Positions 10,326 to 21,900 of a DNA stretch of 64,000 nt are shown here, one piece after another. Numbering within the stretch: position 1 is the first letter of the stretch; each line of letters starts with the position of its first letter. The DNA is from Echinometra lucunter (lineage: Eukaryota; Echinodermata; Echinoidea; Camarodonta; Echinometridae): positions 33,498,818-33,562,817 of the forward strand of contig CM057151.1 in NCBI GenBank assembly GCA_029962745.1, read 5' to 3'. A program made the translations under genes and the position numbers. A model generated the notes under the pieces. That model was given only the letters and a program-made list of their open reading frames with translations, did not search any database and was not told the origin of the DNA.

Positions 10326-10812
10326 TAAAATTGAATATCCATATGATTTGATAAAATAATTAGTTCTTCAGTTTACAATTTGTTTAAAGCTCATTGAATG
10401 GAGTTATAGCATTTTCCTTTCATGTTTTAAACAACCATGATTATAAAATCGGCACCGTTTCTTTTTCGTGTGTATATATTCCTGAAACAAAATGACCGGT
10501 TAAACTTGCTTTGGGATGTATGATGCTGACAGACATGACAGACCTGCATAGGCTTATATTTCAGTTGTTATCATTTTTGTTGATTATTTTGCTGTTATTT
10601 TCTTTTCATTCTTTAATTCTTTGTCTATATGTTTTTGGTTATTTGTGCTTGTAACTATAATTTGTGACCCTGCCTCCTGCCAGTTGAGAGGAACTTTTCC
10701 TCGCCTTCTGGTAGAGGACCTGGGTATATTTCTCTTTTGTAACATCTTTGATTTTGTTTTATCGAAATAAAGATGAATTATATATATATTGGTATAATTT
10801 TCTCTTTTTCAG
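10326..10812. other. Intronic sequence 5' of the first visible DARS1 exon
   Basis: Mostly unassigned. The stretch 10670-10795 (CTGCCTCCTGCCAGTTGAGAGG ... GAAATAAAGATGAATTATATATAT) resembles a non-LTR 3' end with a simple A/T-rich tail, at low confidence. The final bases ATTTTCTCTTTTTCAG form the exon's acceptor. Confidence 0.3.
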
Positions 10813-10905
10813 AGAGGAAAATCTACCGAGTTGAAGAACTGAGTGCAGACATAGTTGATCAGAAGGTTTGGATCAGGGCTCGTTTACATACCAGCAGGAG
10901 CAAAG
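10813..10905 (+). CDS. DARS1: Aspartyl-tRNA synthetase exon A (start of the OB fold)
   Basis: A polypyrimidine tract and AG precede this exon, and GTATAG follows. It encodes RKIYRVEELSADIVDQKVW, then IRARLHTSRSK and the first base of a Gly codon. This matches the region of animal cytosolic aspartyl-tRNA synthetase where the anticodon-binding OB fold begins (VWVRARVHTSR in vertebrates). DARS1 charges tRNA-Asp with aspartate in the cytosol, within the multi-synthetase complex in animals. The exon begins with the last two bases of a split codon and ends after the first base of one. The upstream coding exon(s) with the start codon were not found in the window. Confidence 0.9.
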
Positions 10906-11141
10906 GTATAGCATCTTCAAAAGTCGTTCATTTCAGTGCACATTACATGAAAATTCTTTAAAGGGATTCGGTAAACTTGTGGAGGCTTGATCTAATAAAT
11001 TGTTTAAGTTTTTTTATGTCTTTGTTGTATAAAGATTTTCAAAAGGATATATATAATCAGCAAGGAATATAAAGGTTTGAAATATGTAAATGTTATTATC
11101 AAGATGTCTGTCACTGAATACTGCCACTTTCAAAGCTGTCC

Positions 11142-11304
11142 TGGGCCCCGTAACACAAAGATTTACGATCAATCGCAAATTCAAAACAATCATTCTGATT
11201 GGTCAAGGGTCTCCTTTTTGAACGAGATGCGCATGAAACAATCGTCTTGATAGGCTGTATCAACTTTGGGATTGATCGCAAATCTTTGTGTTACTGGGCC
11301 CTGG
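11142..11304. mobile_element. Short MITE with GGGCCCCGTAACACAAAG termini (copy 1)
   Basis: The ends GGGCCCCGTAACACAAAGATTT and AAATCTTTGTGTTACTGGGCCC are inverted repeats of about 20 bases, continuing imperfectly through CGATCAATCGCAAA. Only about 165 bp in total and non-coding. A second family member lies at 45465-45583 in another DARS1 intron. Superfamily is unclear; the CAGGGCCC-like end may suggest hAT. Confidence 0.6.
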
Positions 11305-11370
11305 TTATGCTTTTGAATAACACTGAAGTTTGTGTTTAAAAAAAGGTCTGGCATTTTCCGGTCACTTTTT

Positions 11371-12127
11371 TATGCCTCCGCCCACCGTAGGTGGTTGCCG
11401 GAGGCATTATGTTTTCGGGTCGTCCGTCCGTCCGTCCGTCCCGTTTTCGTTCTCGCGATAACTTAAAAACCGTTTGACAGATCAACTTCAAACTTGGCTC
11501 GTGTATGCATATGGGAGGGACAATGATCTGATTAGATTTTGGAGTCTCAAGGTCAAAGGTCAAGGTCATAGAGGTAATAATACACATAAAAATGGCTCGT
11601 TCTTGCGATAACTTAAGAACCATTTGACAGATTGGCTTCAAACTTGGCTCATGTATGCACATGGAAGGGACAATGATCTGATTAGATTTTGGGGTCACAA
11701 GGTCAAAGGTCAAAGGTCATAGAGGTCATTATATACATAGAAATGGTTCATTTTCACCATAACTCAACAACCATTTGACCAATCAACCTCAAACTTGGCG
11801 CAGGTATGCATATGGGAGGGACAATGATCTGATTAGATTTTGGGGTCTCAAGGTGAAAGGTCAAAGGTTATAGAGGTAATTATGTACGTAGAAATGGTTC
11901 GTTCTTGTGATAACTCAGTAACCATTTGGCGGTTGAACAAACTTGGCTCATGTATGCATATGGAAAGGACAATGCTTTCATTAGATTTGGGGGTCACAAG
12001 GTCAAAGGTCAAGGTCAAAGATGTCATTGTATAAATGAAAATAAATCAACATGAAGTGCCATTTATTTCTGATTTGGTAATGGCGGAGGCATAAAGTTCG
12101 ACCATGCATGGTCGAAGATTCATCTAG
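11371..12127. repeat. DR1-motif dispersed repeat, type 1, copy 1 (four units)
   Basis: Starts with a short stem (TATGCCTCCGCCCACCGTAGG ... GGAGGCATTATG) and a CCGTCCGTCCGTCCGTCCCG run. Four units of about 150 bp follow, starting near 11456, 11606, 11755 and 11909. Each carries CTTCAAACTTGG, ATGTATGCATATGG, GACAATGATCTGATTAGATTT and a cluster of GGTCAAAGGTCA. It closes with GGCGGAGGCATAAAGTTCGACC, a second short palindrome around GACCATGCATGGTC, and GATTCATCTAG. Related copies are at 56186-56720 and 60022-60482. Confidence 0.75.
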
Positions 12128-12570
12128 TTTTGCTATTTGTGAAGCACATGATAAGTGCCTTTTTTAGGGCCTCATTTTTAAACAATATTACATACACTGA
12201 TAGCGTGTAGGACCAGCAGCTCAGATTTTTAAAAGTTACTCAATGGCTATAAGAAAAAAAATAATAAAACAGCATTTTCCAGACTTCAGACTTTGTGCTC
12301 ACAAGTTTGATGTCTTTGTTTTATAAAGATGTTCAAAAAGATATATAAACAGCCAGGAATATAACGGTTTTAAGTGCAAGTTTTAAGCTTGATTATATAC
12401 ATGTAGTTACTTCTGTATAGATTGAGATTTTGATTGCTGTAAATTTGACACAAGATTCTCATATAAAAGGTTAAGTCCAACCATTTAAAGGGAAAGTTGT
12501 GGAATATGGGAAGTTATTGAACTTTGATTAAATAACTAACTGAGAGAGGTGCATCTCAAATTTCCAAATT
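12128..12570. other. Intronic sequence, nothing assigned
   Basis: AT-rich intron. A segment near 12300-12365 resembles 11015-11080 (TTTATAAAGAT...CAAAAGGATATATA...CAGC(A/C)AGGAATATAA), a diverged duplicated stretch on either side of the DR1 repeat. Confidence 0.35.
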
Positions 12571-12720
12571 CAAGATTCAAGATTCTTTATTGGTCCATGT
12601 ATATTATTACACAGAAATTTTGTTTCCATTTGCTCTTTAACATAATACAATAACAATAAAGAAAACAAAAAACAGTGAAAGGACATAAGATAGGAATGCA
12701 ATTCATGAAAGTATAACATT
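12571..12720 (-). mobile_element. Probable LINE 3' end with repeated TTGAATC tail
   Basis: Read on the minus strand this ends in AATAAAGAATCTTGAATCTTGAATTTGG, a short-repeat tail typical of some non-LTR retrotransposons, preceded by unassigned AT-rich sequence. No coding part is present. Confidence 0.35.
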
Positions 12721-12721
12721 A

Positions 12722-15410
12722 GTGGGCCGGCATAGCCGACCAATTGTGCATTTTGGGTTAATGGAACGAAATTTTGCACACATGTAGATATATGTAGTAT
12801 AAACAAATTCAGAGGAGGAGACATCTCAAATTCTGCCCATGGGGCTGTGGGGGCAACCTTGGTCACTAGGGGCACTTTTTCGTTATACACAGTCAAAAAT
12901 CTACTGTGAAAAGTTGATTTTAGGTAATATGACATCCATAATCCATATTCGAATATTTCAGGGCATGAATATTTCTGAAAACATAATTTAGGGGCTCAAT
13001 TTGATAAAAGGGGCTATTTTGAAAAAAATCGAAATGGCCCCCAGTTTACATCTAAAAAGCATCCGATTTGGCATACAGGTAGATCAATACAAGATAACAA
13101 GATTTAGATGAGGAGACATCTCAGATTCTGCCCTTGGGGCCGTGGGAGCCATTTAAAAAAAATTGTCGCAATGGGGGCATTGTTTTCTACGAACACAGCC
13201 CAAATGAAATGTGACAAGTGAATTTTAGGTAATATAGCATCAATAACCCATATTCTGATGCTTCAGGGCTGAATATTTTATAATATAATTTAGGGGCTCA
13301 ATTTGAGAAAATGGGGGCTATCGAAAATAATTGAAAATAGCCTCCAGTTTACATCTGTCTTGGAATAAAATGAAATGTGACAAGTGAATTTTAGGTAATA
13401 TAGCATCAATAACCCATATTCTAATGCTTCAGGGCTGAATATTTTATAATATAATTTAGGGGCTCAATTTGAGAAAATGGGGGCTATCTAAAATAATCAA
13501 AAATAGCCTCCAGTTTACATTTGTCTTGGAATAAAATTACCAAGTTTGGCATGCAGGTGGATTAAGACACTATCACTAGATTTAGATATGGAGGCATCTC
13601 AGATTCTGCCTTTGAGGGCCATGGGGCCATCTTTAAAAATGGGGGCTATCTAAAATAATCGAAAATAGCCTCCAGTTTATATTTGTCTTGGAATAAAATT
13701 ACCAAGTTTGGCATGCAGGTGGATTAAGACACTATCACTAGATTTAGATATGGAGGCATCTCAGATTCTGCCTTTGAGGGCCATGGGGCCATCTTTAAAA
13801 ATGGTCACCATAGGGGCATTCTTTATATGTATATACACAGTCGAAAATCTAATGGGAATAGTGAAATCCAGGTAACATAACATCACTTATTTATAATCGA
13901 ATGTTTCAGCACTGAAATATTTAAAAAAAAGTTTGGGGTCTATTTTGATCAAATGGGGGCCGTTTAAAAATATTTAAAACAGAACACTCAGTTTACATCT
14001 ATTTTGTAATTCAAAACACCAAATTTCAATCACAGGTAAAGTAAAACATTATCACAAGATTTATATGGGCAAATCCACAACATACGGGACACAGAGCTAA
14101 AAATTTGAAGTCGCACTGTGCCCTGTTAATTCCAAATAAAAATCTAAAATCACTACAGAGCTCTTCTTTTTGTTACAAACAAACATTTAAGATTAAAAAA
14201 ATTGCAATTCAATCTCCTTACGGGGGAATAACATAAACAAACAAAAAATTGCACATATGGGATTATTATCAGGGAAAAGTGCTTTGAATGCCTCTTATTC
14301 TGATATTTACTCATTTTTCTCAGATCTGTTCTCATTTAATTGATTTTAATAGATTACTTTAACAGATTTTGGGTAGTTAATGAATGAAACACTAATGGAA
14401 ATGTGCAAAACCTACGCTGAATTTAAGCGTAACGTCAGTTACGTAATGTCAGTTACCAACATGTCAGTAAATTTTTCATGGCACTAAAACAAATTATTCA
14501 AATGGCTCATTATTTTGCACATCTCTTCCCAGGAACCTAGGTGTCATGACAAATGAATTACATAATCCCTACAAGTCTGAGACATGAGATAGATAAATTT
14601 GATTCGACACCATCATTTTCCATGTCTTTTTTTCGTAACGTCAGTTACCGGCCCCTTTTTCGCTTACTGTGTGATAAGACATGCAGTTTGAGATGAAAAC
14701 TGTTCATGTGTTTCTTCCCCAATATCACTTATTTATCTGTAGTAATTAAAAGCCGAAGCAAGTGTCATTCACAAAACTACAATATAAACAATACCACTAG
14801 TACACTATCTTGGTAACGTCAGTTACCATGGAATTGCCCATATGTGGAGACATCTCATTTTCTGCCCTTGAAAGCCAGTACGGCCGGCCATCATAATAAT
14901 TTTTGTATACATATGCGCTCTAAAATCATAGGAAATTGTGCATCAGTGTATAATTTGGAATGTAAATTGTTTTGATTTTTAATAAATGTTTCGGATTTGA
15001 CCCCATTTGGAAAGAGTATATTTGAAGCCATCCTCCTTTTTTTTCTCTTTTGGTAATCGCCCCTTTTTCCTAAACATGGGAAATAGTCTAAAGAAGTCTA
15101 GATTGAACGCATATGTATACAAAAATTATGATGGCAGGCTACCCTGGCCTTCAAGGGCAGAAAATGAGATGTCTCCACATATAAATCTTGTGATAATGTT
15201 TTACTTTACCTGTGTTTGAAATGTGGTGTTTTGAATTACAAAACAGATGTAAACTAAGCACTTTCTCTTTTAAATATTTTAAACAGCCCCCATTTGATCA
15301 AAATGGACCCCTAAACTATGTTTTAAAAAAAATATTTCATTGCTGAAAGATTCGATTATAAATAAGTGATGTAATATTACCTGAATTTCACTTTTACCAT
15401 TAGATTTTCG
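12722..15410. repeat. Multi-unit repeat family, fold-back arrangement
   Basis: From 12722 to about 14080 several related units follow in one orientation. Each holds GGAGACATCTCA(G/A)ATTCTGCC, GGGGCCATNTTT, ACACAGTC(G/A)AAAATCTA, TTTAGGTAATAT and TAGGGGCTCAATTTGA. Two internal duplications are almost exact (about 166 bp, 13203 versus 13369; about 155 bp, 13536 versus 13691). From 14860 to 15410 the same family runs in the opposite orientation. Further copies at 27925-28035 and 33885-34260 are both in the inverse orientation. There is no coding capacity and no clear termini. Confidence 0.65.
14425..14832. repeat. Recurrent GTAACGTCAGTTAC motif
   Basis: The 14-base word GTAACGTCAGTTAC occurs near 14429, 14636 and 14815, and a near copy GTAATGTCAGTTAC sits directly after the first. 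GTAAC and GTTAC are inverted around GTCA, and ACGTCA matches the half-site of CREB/ATF sites. The block lies between the two orientations of the surrounding repeat family. Confidence 0.5.
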
Positions 15411-15413
15411 ACT

Positions 15414-17640
15414 GTGTATATATATATATGTGTATATATATATATATATATATAGTGAAAGAAAATAAATAGAATGGAGCTGACGTAGCTCTCGATCATG
15501 TCCTTTTATTGTATTGGCAAGCTTTTGGCTAACATGGCCTTCATCAGGTCTGAACAAAGAAGAGACGAACAGGCAAAATAATATACACATAGAGATGATA
15601 TCAAAATAATATCGAAATAATACATAATTGGAATAATGCTACATAACTGAACAATTAAATGTCAAAATAATATACCGAAATAATTGTCAGATCTAAGTAC
15701 TGTATATCACTATGTCTGACGATAAATTAGGGTTCTGCTAAAAATGAATAAATACCACTGGAAAATAATCAATTACTCACTGGCTATAGTGTACTTAAGT
15801 TTAATCAAGAGCCAACTGCTCGATAAAAGTACACAAACAAAATAAATGATCCAATTGAATATTCAACAAAGTAAATTACATCATTGTATATCAGTATATC
15901 ATTGCATATATCAATATATCAGTATATCAGTATATTATTAGTATATTATCAGTATATCATTCACTTTAAAAATTATCAAAGTTCAGCTATTATATTCAGT
16001 ATATTATTTGCAACAACAAACAAAAAAAATTAACACCAATAATTAATTACTCTTCCTTCAGGATTATTGTATTATAACAGAAATAAACTACCTACACTGG
16101 ACCAGTGTGCAAACTATTAAAATAAATCGCTGAAGTAAGAGTACATGTTGTGAAGTACCGCGATCGCACAGTCTGGGGTGAAGACCACGGTGTCGTCTAC
16201 ATCGACAAGATGACATCGGCCCCATGGTATATGGAGTAGCATGATCGACTCTGAGCGGTGGCTTCTAAGATTGAAGTTCTGAGCATACAAGCTCCAACGA
16301 TGAGTACGAGTATGAGTACAAGCTCCCAAGTTGAGCACAAATACGAGTGCGAGTATAGGAGCTAGAGTCCCCAAGATGACTACAGACACGAGCCCAATAA
16401 CGAGTATACAAGCTAACCCAGCTCGTCCAGTTCTGGTAAAACAATGGTGCTTGGTGAGGTGAGGGCAGATGTGGCTTCTAACATGGCCTGTGCTGTCTGG
16501 AATCTGCTGCCTTGCCGTCGATAGGGAAAATTGTCATGTCTGCCTGATACATAGCCTGGAACATTCACCTATGTCTGTGGCCTACGCACCCTCAACACTC
16601 CAGATTCAGACCAAGTCAGGGATGTCTGTCTCTCCCGAGATGCAAAAGCTATCTGACTAAACTCCTCTCTCACTCCAATCCAACTTAACTCTCTCAATAA
16701 CAAACTCGTTAAAATTCTCTGTATTTCTCCAGTAATGAGCTCTATACCAAAATGTCCCATCAAAATTACTTCTATTCTTCTAAACCTGAATCCACTATAC
16801 AAAACTCCCCAATTAGACATTCTCCCCAATCTCTCCACTCACACACAAAAACAAACACCTGTTGAGTTAGAGACCCCCAGATAACTGACCAAAGACCCAA
16901 AGTTAGTTGACCCAGGCCTAATTACCTAAGTTTCCCGCCAAAACACAACCATTCACTTACATGCCAGCTAACATACCTTTTCCATTCAACCTAAATGAGC
17001 CATACACAAAACATAAGCTGGACAGATTGCAGGTGGAGTTAAGAAATTCCATTTGCATTGTGACAATAATATGGAAATAATACTTAATCGACTTTCGGAA
17101 TACTGATACATAACTGAACGATTTAATATCAAAATAATATACAAGTAAGGGAAATATATCGAATTAATATTGAAATAATACTTAATCTCGGAAAGTCTTG
17201 GAAAGTGGTACTGATTTGTTAAGAGCTGGATAATATGTGGTTGTGTTTTTGATGATTTGTGGAATTTTTGCTGTTGTGGGGTCATAGGTTACAACTAGGG
17301 GATTCGGGTGGAAGGGGGACATTTAGCATTTTCAAGCAAACTTTCGCACGGGATTTGGCGGGCTCGTTCACTTTGTTCTTTGGTGATTTTGGGGGTTGTA
17401 GTCGCGGTTAGAGAAATGGTGCTGTAGGTCAGCAAGGTGTAAATCGCAGCGGTTGGGTTGTGAGCAGTTGCGGGTGACGCGTAGGGCTTGGCTGTAGGGG
17501 ATACTTTTGAAAATGTGAGGGGGTGGCAGGATGATGGGAGGAGGTAGGTGTGTAAATCCGTTGGTTTAGTGTACATATCTGTTTCGATATTGTTTTCGAT
17601 TTGGATGGTGGTGTCAAGAAAGCCAGTGCTTTATATACCC
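15414..17640 (-). pseudogene. Penelope-like element, degraded, minus strand
   Basis: Reading from 17635 down to about 17175, the minus strand encodes a PLE polymerase C-terminal region: a YTKPTDLHTYL segment, CHP, a broken RRICS-type stretch, then ESLLENAK and a YDPTTAKIPQIIKN segment. Frameshifts are frequent. Sequence below 17175 is AT-rich untranslated region. The 3' end lies at 15460-15560, where a mutated hammerhead-like motif is found (CTGATGA intact, but AAAA in place of GAAA). The (TA)n next to it at 15414-15454 marks the junction. Confidence 0.55.
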
Positions 17641-18655
17641 GATTCAGTAATACCAGATCTGAAATCCGAAACTAAAATCTGACACCAATCACAATATCAA
17701 GAGCATCCCCTATGTCATCCATTTCAATTCACCCAACCACTCCATTAATGATGTTCAGATAATGGCAATAGAACAAATACACAACAAATACCGCTCAATA
17801 ATCCTCCATCGAGAATCCTACTGGATAAGCACCCTCAATACTCTTGCACCCAATGGCATCAATGTTGACAGTTAGTGTGCAATGACCCATAACACTGTCC
17901 CTCACACATCACAACATTACACATTACATATACACACACAAGCAAGCATACTGAACATTTCCGTACAAGTATCAGGATTACATTTCGGTAAATATTTCTG
18001 TAAATTTTCACTTTTCTATTTTAGCAGCAACATGTTATTGCACATATCATACCTAATCAGTCACTCTTAAACCACTAGTCTATTCATATCATTGAAGATT
18101 TTATGTACGTTTATGTACCACTTATCTTCACTTTTTGGGGGGGACGCACTATACTGCTTATTTTGTATTAGAATTACCCGGCACTTTATAACACGATTTC
18201 TTATGACACAAGAAAGTGATCGATTTGAATTGTGGTTTGACTAATTTCAACCCAAGGTAATTATATTCATTGTATCATTTCTGAATTACTATATTCTTAA
18301 GTTGATTAAGTATTATTTCTGTATTATTTTGATATATTTTCTTAACTTATATATTATTTCGATATTCAATTATTCAGCTTTGTATCATTATTCCGAAAGT
18401 TGATTAAGTATTATTTCCGTATTATTTCGGTATATTATTTTGATATTTAATTGTTCAGTTATGTATCATTACTCCAATTATGTGTTATTTCAATATTATT
18501 TTGATATCATCTCTATGTGTATATTATTTTGCCTGCTCATCTCTTCTTTGTTCAGACCTGATGAAGGCCATGTTGGCCGAAAGCTTGCCAATACAATAAA
18601 AGGACATGATCAAGAGCTACGTCAGCTTCATTCTATTTATTTTCTTTCACTGTGT
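17641..18655 (+). pseudogene. Penelope-like element 3' fragment, plus strand
   Basis: From about 17705 to 17875 the + strand encodes the C-terminal end of a PLE GIY-YIG protein (a HNKYRSIILHRESYWISTLN-type segment and LAPNGINV, then TAG). The 3' untranslated region contains two copies of a TATTATTT..GATAT..TTAATTGTTCAGTTATGTATCATTA sequence also found inverted at 15600-15700 and 17050-17180. It ends at 18655 in CTATTTATTTTCTTTCACTG. The last 220 bases are an inverted copy of 15455-15690. Confidence 0.6.
18551..18592 (+). ncRNA. Hammerhead-like motif, PLE 3' end
   Basis: CTGATGA (18558-18564), one extra A, stem II GGCC/GGCC with loop ATGTT, GAA (18579-18581), palindromic AGCT (18582-18585), T, then GCCAAT. 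The core is complete, but I see almost no stem I pairing (only C18557-G18587), so activity is doubtful. Confidence 0.3.
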
Positions 18656-18959
18656 ACTAAAATGAAGCACTGCACATGTTTTGCGAGGGGACATCTTTCT
18701 TTATATATACATGTACACTCAACCAAAAAAGTAAGTTCCCCCCTTAGCATTTTTTCAAAAAGTATGTTACCACTTTTGATCATTCAAATTGTAATGGGTA
18801 GGGAATTTTCTTCCGCAAAAAATGAATGGTATGTGTCTGCCAATTGATGGCATTTTTGGTGTGCAATCATGCAGTTTATGACAAAAGGTGCGGAATAAAA
18901 AGTTGCACTTTTGTGATTTGTGTAAACTTCTACATGAATAAACTCTTGTTCATATGTTG

Positions 18960-20062
18960 AATACTGAACTGCCCAAATTATCAAATTGGTTTAAATGTAA
19001 TAAACTGTCGTTAAATTTGGATAAAACCAACTTCATATATTTTAAAAGTCAGTGCTCAGAAAGAAGAAATAAGTATTTCATTAAAGATAGATAGCATTTC
19101 CATCCAACAAAAGAAAAAAACCAAATTCTTAGGAATTCTAATCGATGAGTGCCTCTCTTGGCATGAGCACGTACGTGACCTTTCTCGAAGTTTGTCTCGG
19201 TATATTGGTGTAATGTACAAGCTGCGGTCATTTGTCCCGCTTCGTGTTTTGCTTATTATTTACAATTCTTTTATTCATTCTCGCATCTCTTACTGTAACA
19301 TAGAGTGGGCAAATTGCAAAGCAAATACTGATACTATTTTAAGACTACAAAAGAGAGCCGTACGGCTCTGTACTGGGTCTGGATACTTTGATCATACTGA
19401 TCCTTTATTTTCTAGACTAAAAACATTGAAAATTACTGATATTCATTTCATGCAAATTGCAGTGTTCATGTACCGCTTAAACAAAAACGAATTGCCTTTA
19501 TCATTTTGTGACGATTTCACTTTAAATAGAGACATTCATAACTATCCAACTAGACATTCTTCTGATTTCCATTTGTTTACACCAAGAACTGCTTTAGCAC
19601 ATAAATCAATTAAGATATGTAGGACCTGACATTTGGAATGCATTACCATCTCATATACGAAATTGTAGCACTATTATATCATTTAAAAGGAATATGAAAG
19701 AATTACTCCTCTCCAAATATTCATCATAATAGCTTTTGAGGTACACCCAAGTGTTTCTGTCTTTTTATGACAGGGTAAGGAGGTATAGTACGATATAGGG
19801 GCACGATTAACTTTTTTTTCTTATTTTTATTTGTTTTTATTTCTGTCGATTAAACGAAATCATGAATGTTTTATTTCAAGCCATGTTTTACGAAACGAAT
19901 TTATTATCTACTATGTTATTCTAGGGACTCTGCGCTTCAAACATTTATGTTTATGATTTGTTCCTACTATGTATTCTATTTTGATGTAATACGCTGTTCT
20001 TGTCAATGTGATTGTTTATTATGCATGGAAAATAAATAAACAAACAAACAAACAAATAAGAA
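18960..20062 (+). mobile_element. 5' truncated non-LTR retrotransposon
   Basis: The + strand encodes the region after the polymerase core: a LPKWFKCNKLSLNLDKTNF segment, then after a frameshift an SRYIGVMYKLRSFVPLRVLL stretch (19192 onward), YNSFIHSRISYCNIEW, RLQKRAVRLCTGS and, after a stop at about 19627, a DIWNALPSHIRN-type segment. It ends in an AAATAAATAAACAAACAAAC tail at 20030-20062. The order of motifs is typical of Jockey/CR1-group LINEs. It interrupts the surrounding mariner element. Confidence 0.62.
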
Positions 20063-20339
20063 GAGAATAACACATGTTTCTGAACTTTCAAGCACCATTT
20101 ATTGCTTGTCACTCTATGTTTTACATTTAATAAGCGTCACTGTGGATGAATTGTTCAATAATTGATAGGTCCACCATCTGCTTTGAACACCTCGCAGCAC
20201 CTCTTCAGTATAGTTAACTGTTGATCAAAATTTGTATGCGATGTTGATTCAGGTTGGCCCATGGCTCTCTGCAAAATGTGCTGGAACTCCTTCAAACACT
20301 GCCAGAAATGTATAGTCCTTCACCTTCTTGTTGGCTTTC

Positions 20340-20772
20340 AGCTAGATGTTATCCCAGAGGTTCTTGATGGGGTTGCAGTAGTAATATTTTGCAGGCCGTT
20401 CCATATGCTCAATACCATTTTCCTCCACAAGTGACCGACGACTCGAGCACTATGGGGTCTTGCATTGTCATCCATACAAACAAACTTGTCTCCATTGGCT
20501 GCTGCATACAGCATGACCTGTGGCTCCAACACCTTGTCAGGATGTCGTTGGACGGTCAATCGACCTGGAATGGGAAAAAAATATATCTTCCCATGGATGG
20601 GTGTTGATCGATGCCACCCCACATCTTCACGCTTCCAACTTGGGAGCCCACTATATCTGCGATGCAGTAACGTTTGAGCTCCTCCCCTACCCTTCTCCAA
20701 ACACACCTTTTGCCATAAAATGCATGACTGCATACCAGCAATGCCATCAACTAGCAGACACATACCATTCAT
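20340..20772 (-). pseudogene. Tc1/mariner transposase fragment
   Basis: In shifting minus-strand frames it reads MWGGIDQHPSMGRYIFF, DDNARPHSARVV (the second catalytic Asp region) and GIEHMERPAKYYYCNPIKNLWDN. In the last motif the family's usual SPDLNPIE is changed to YYYCNPIK, so the third catalytic residue is lost. There are several frameshifts and stops. This protein would cut and paste the element at TA sites; this copy cannot. Confidence 0.65.
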
Positions 20773-20889
20773 TTTATGCGTAGGAAAATTCCCCTTCCAT
20801 TACCATTTGAATGATCAAAATCGCTCAAATAATTTTTGAGATATATGAAAAAAATGCTCAGGGGGGGGGGGGACTTAATTTTTTTGTTG

Positions 20890-20891
20890 AG

Positions 20892-20946
<55 letters not shown>
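20890..20946. repeat. TA microsatellite
   Basis: Nearly pure (TA)n between the mariner right end and the PLE 3' end. Confidence 0.9.
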
Positions 20947-20949
<3 letters not shown>

Positions 20950-21006
20950 AAAGAAAAGGAGTTCACAACATCATACAGGATACACGCAAAACGAGCAGGA
21001 TTTTTT

Positions 21007-21046
21007 ACTTCACAAGCGCTTTCGTTTTATTCTCTTCAGGTGAAGT
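21007..21046 (-). ncRNA. Hammerhead-like motif, 3' end of the large PLE
   Basis: Minus strand: ACTTCAC, the core CTGAAGA, GAATAAAAC in place of stem II, GAA, the palindrome AGCGCT, T, then GTGAAGT. Stem I (ACTTCAC/GTGAAGT) pairs perfectly over 7 bp and stem III is again a tiny self-complementary word. Stem II is almost absent (one G-C pair), which would weaken the fold. Confidence 0.42.
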
Positions 21047-21481
21047 GAGCCTTTGACATTTTAACATGACGATATATATACAAGTTCATGTATGACAGAA
21101 TCAATAACATACAATTTAAAAGAGATAAGATTAATTAGACTGTATTGTGTTTTATGACAGGATTAGTCCCTAGCTTAAGTAGGAAGTCTTTTGTGTTTAG
21201 TCCCCTGAGATTATTGATCTGTAGAACTTAACACAACACGAGGAGGTGTTCTACGATTTTTAGTGATGTCAAGTAACAATGTTGTTTCCTGTCATCGTGG
21301 GAATGGTAAATAAGGGTGATATTTTGTACAGGAAAAGTACTCATAACAATAAATTGCTATAAAAGGACATTTTTCATAGTTCAGATAGATAATGTAGTAC
21401 CTTGAAAGAAGAAATGGGATGGATAAGTAGATAAGGGGAAGGAAGAAAGAGAAGTAATGGATGAGAAAGGGACAGAGAGGG

Positions 21482-21534
21482 GGCAGAGAGAGAGAGAGAG
21501 AGAGAGATACAGAGAGAGAGAGAGAGAGGGAGAT
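21482..21534 (+). repeat. GA microsatellite
   Basis: (GA)n with one ATAC interruption in the PLE 3' untranslated region. Confidence 0.9.
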
Positions 21535-21900
21535 GAGTTTTAAGTGTACTCAGAGAAGATTTACATAGTATTATGTTTGTAATTTAAATGTCACCATCAT
21601 TTTCGTTTATTTAATTTTGGGAGATAAGAAGAAAAAGAAAAAAGTTAAAGAAGAACAAATTAGAAATGCTATAATATTTCAAAAGTTATCAATGAGACAT
21701 CGATTTAAGGTATAGTCAAACATTGTATAAATAAAACTCAACTTTCGATCAGACAAAATGAAAGTATAATTCAAAAGGAAGAAGAAGAAAAGAATAATTA
21801 TATATATACAATAATAATAATAATGATAACCATAACCATAATGTTGTAATCAGGGAGTGAGGTAGTACGGGGTAAGATGTTGTGTTACACTTTATATAAT

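Larger units (their letters stand above)
18716..20893 (-). mobile_element. Tc1/mariner-type element with long TIRs, split by a LINE
   Basis: The ends read TA-CACTCAACCAAAAAAGTAAGT and, inverted on the right, TACTCAACAAAAAAATTAAGT with TA outside. Each is followed by a C-run, GAGCATTTTTT or TTAGCATTTTTT, and TTTTGATCATTCAAAT. The similarity extends about 180 bp inward on both sides. A transposase relic is on the minus strand in the right half. A 5' truncated LINE lies inside the element. The right arm carries a (G)11 run and abuts (TA)n. Confidence 0.65.

Noticed and set aside
16117..16860. Open frames between the two PLE fragments
   Set aside because: No recognisable motif and no continuity with the PLE frames; left as unassigned element sequence.
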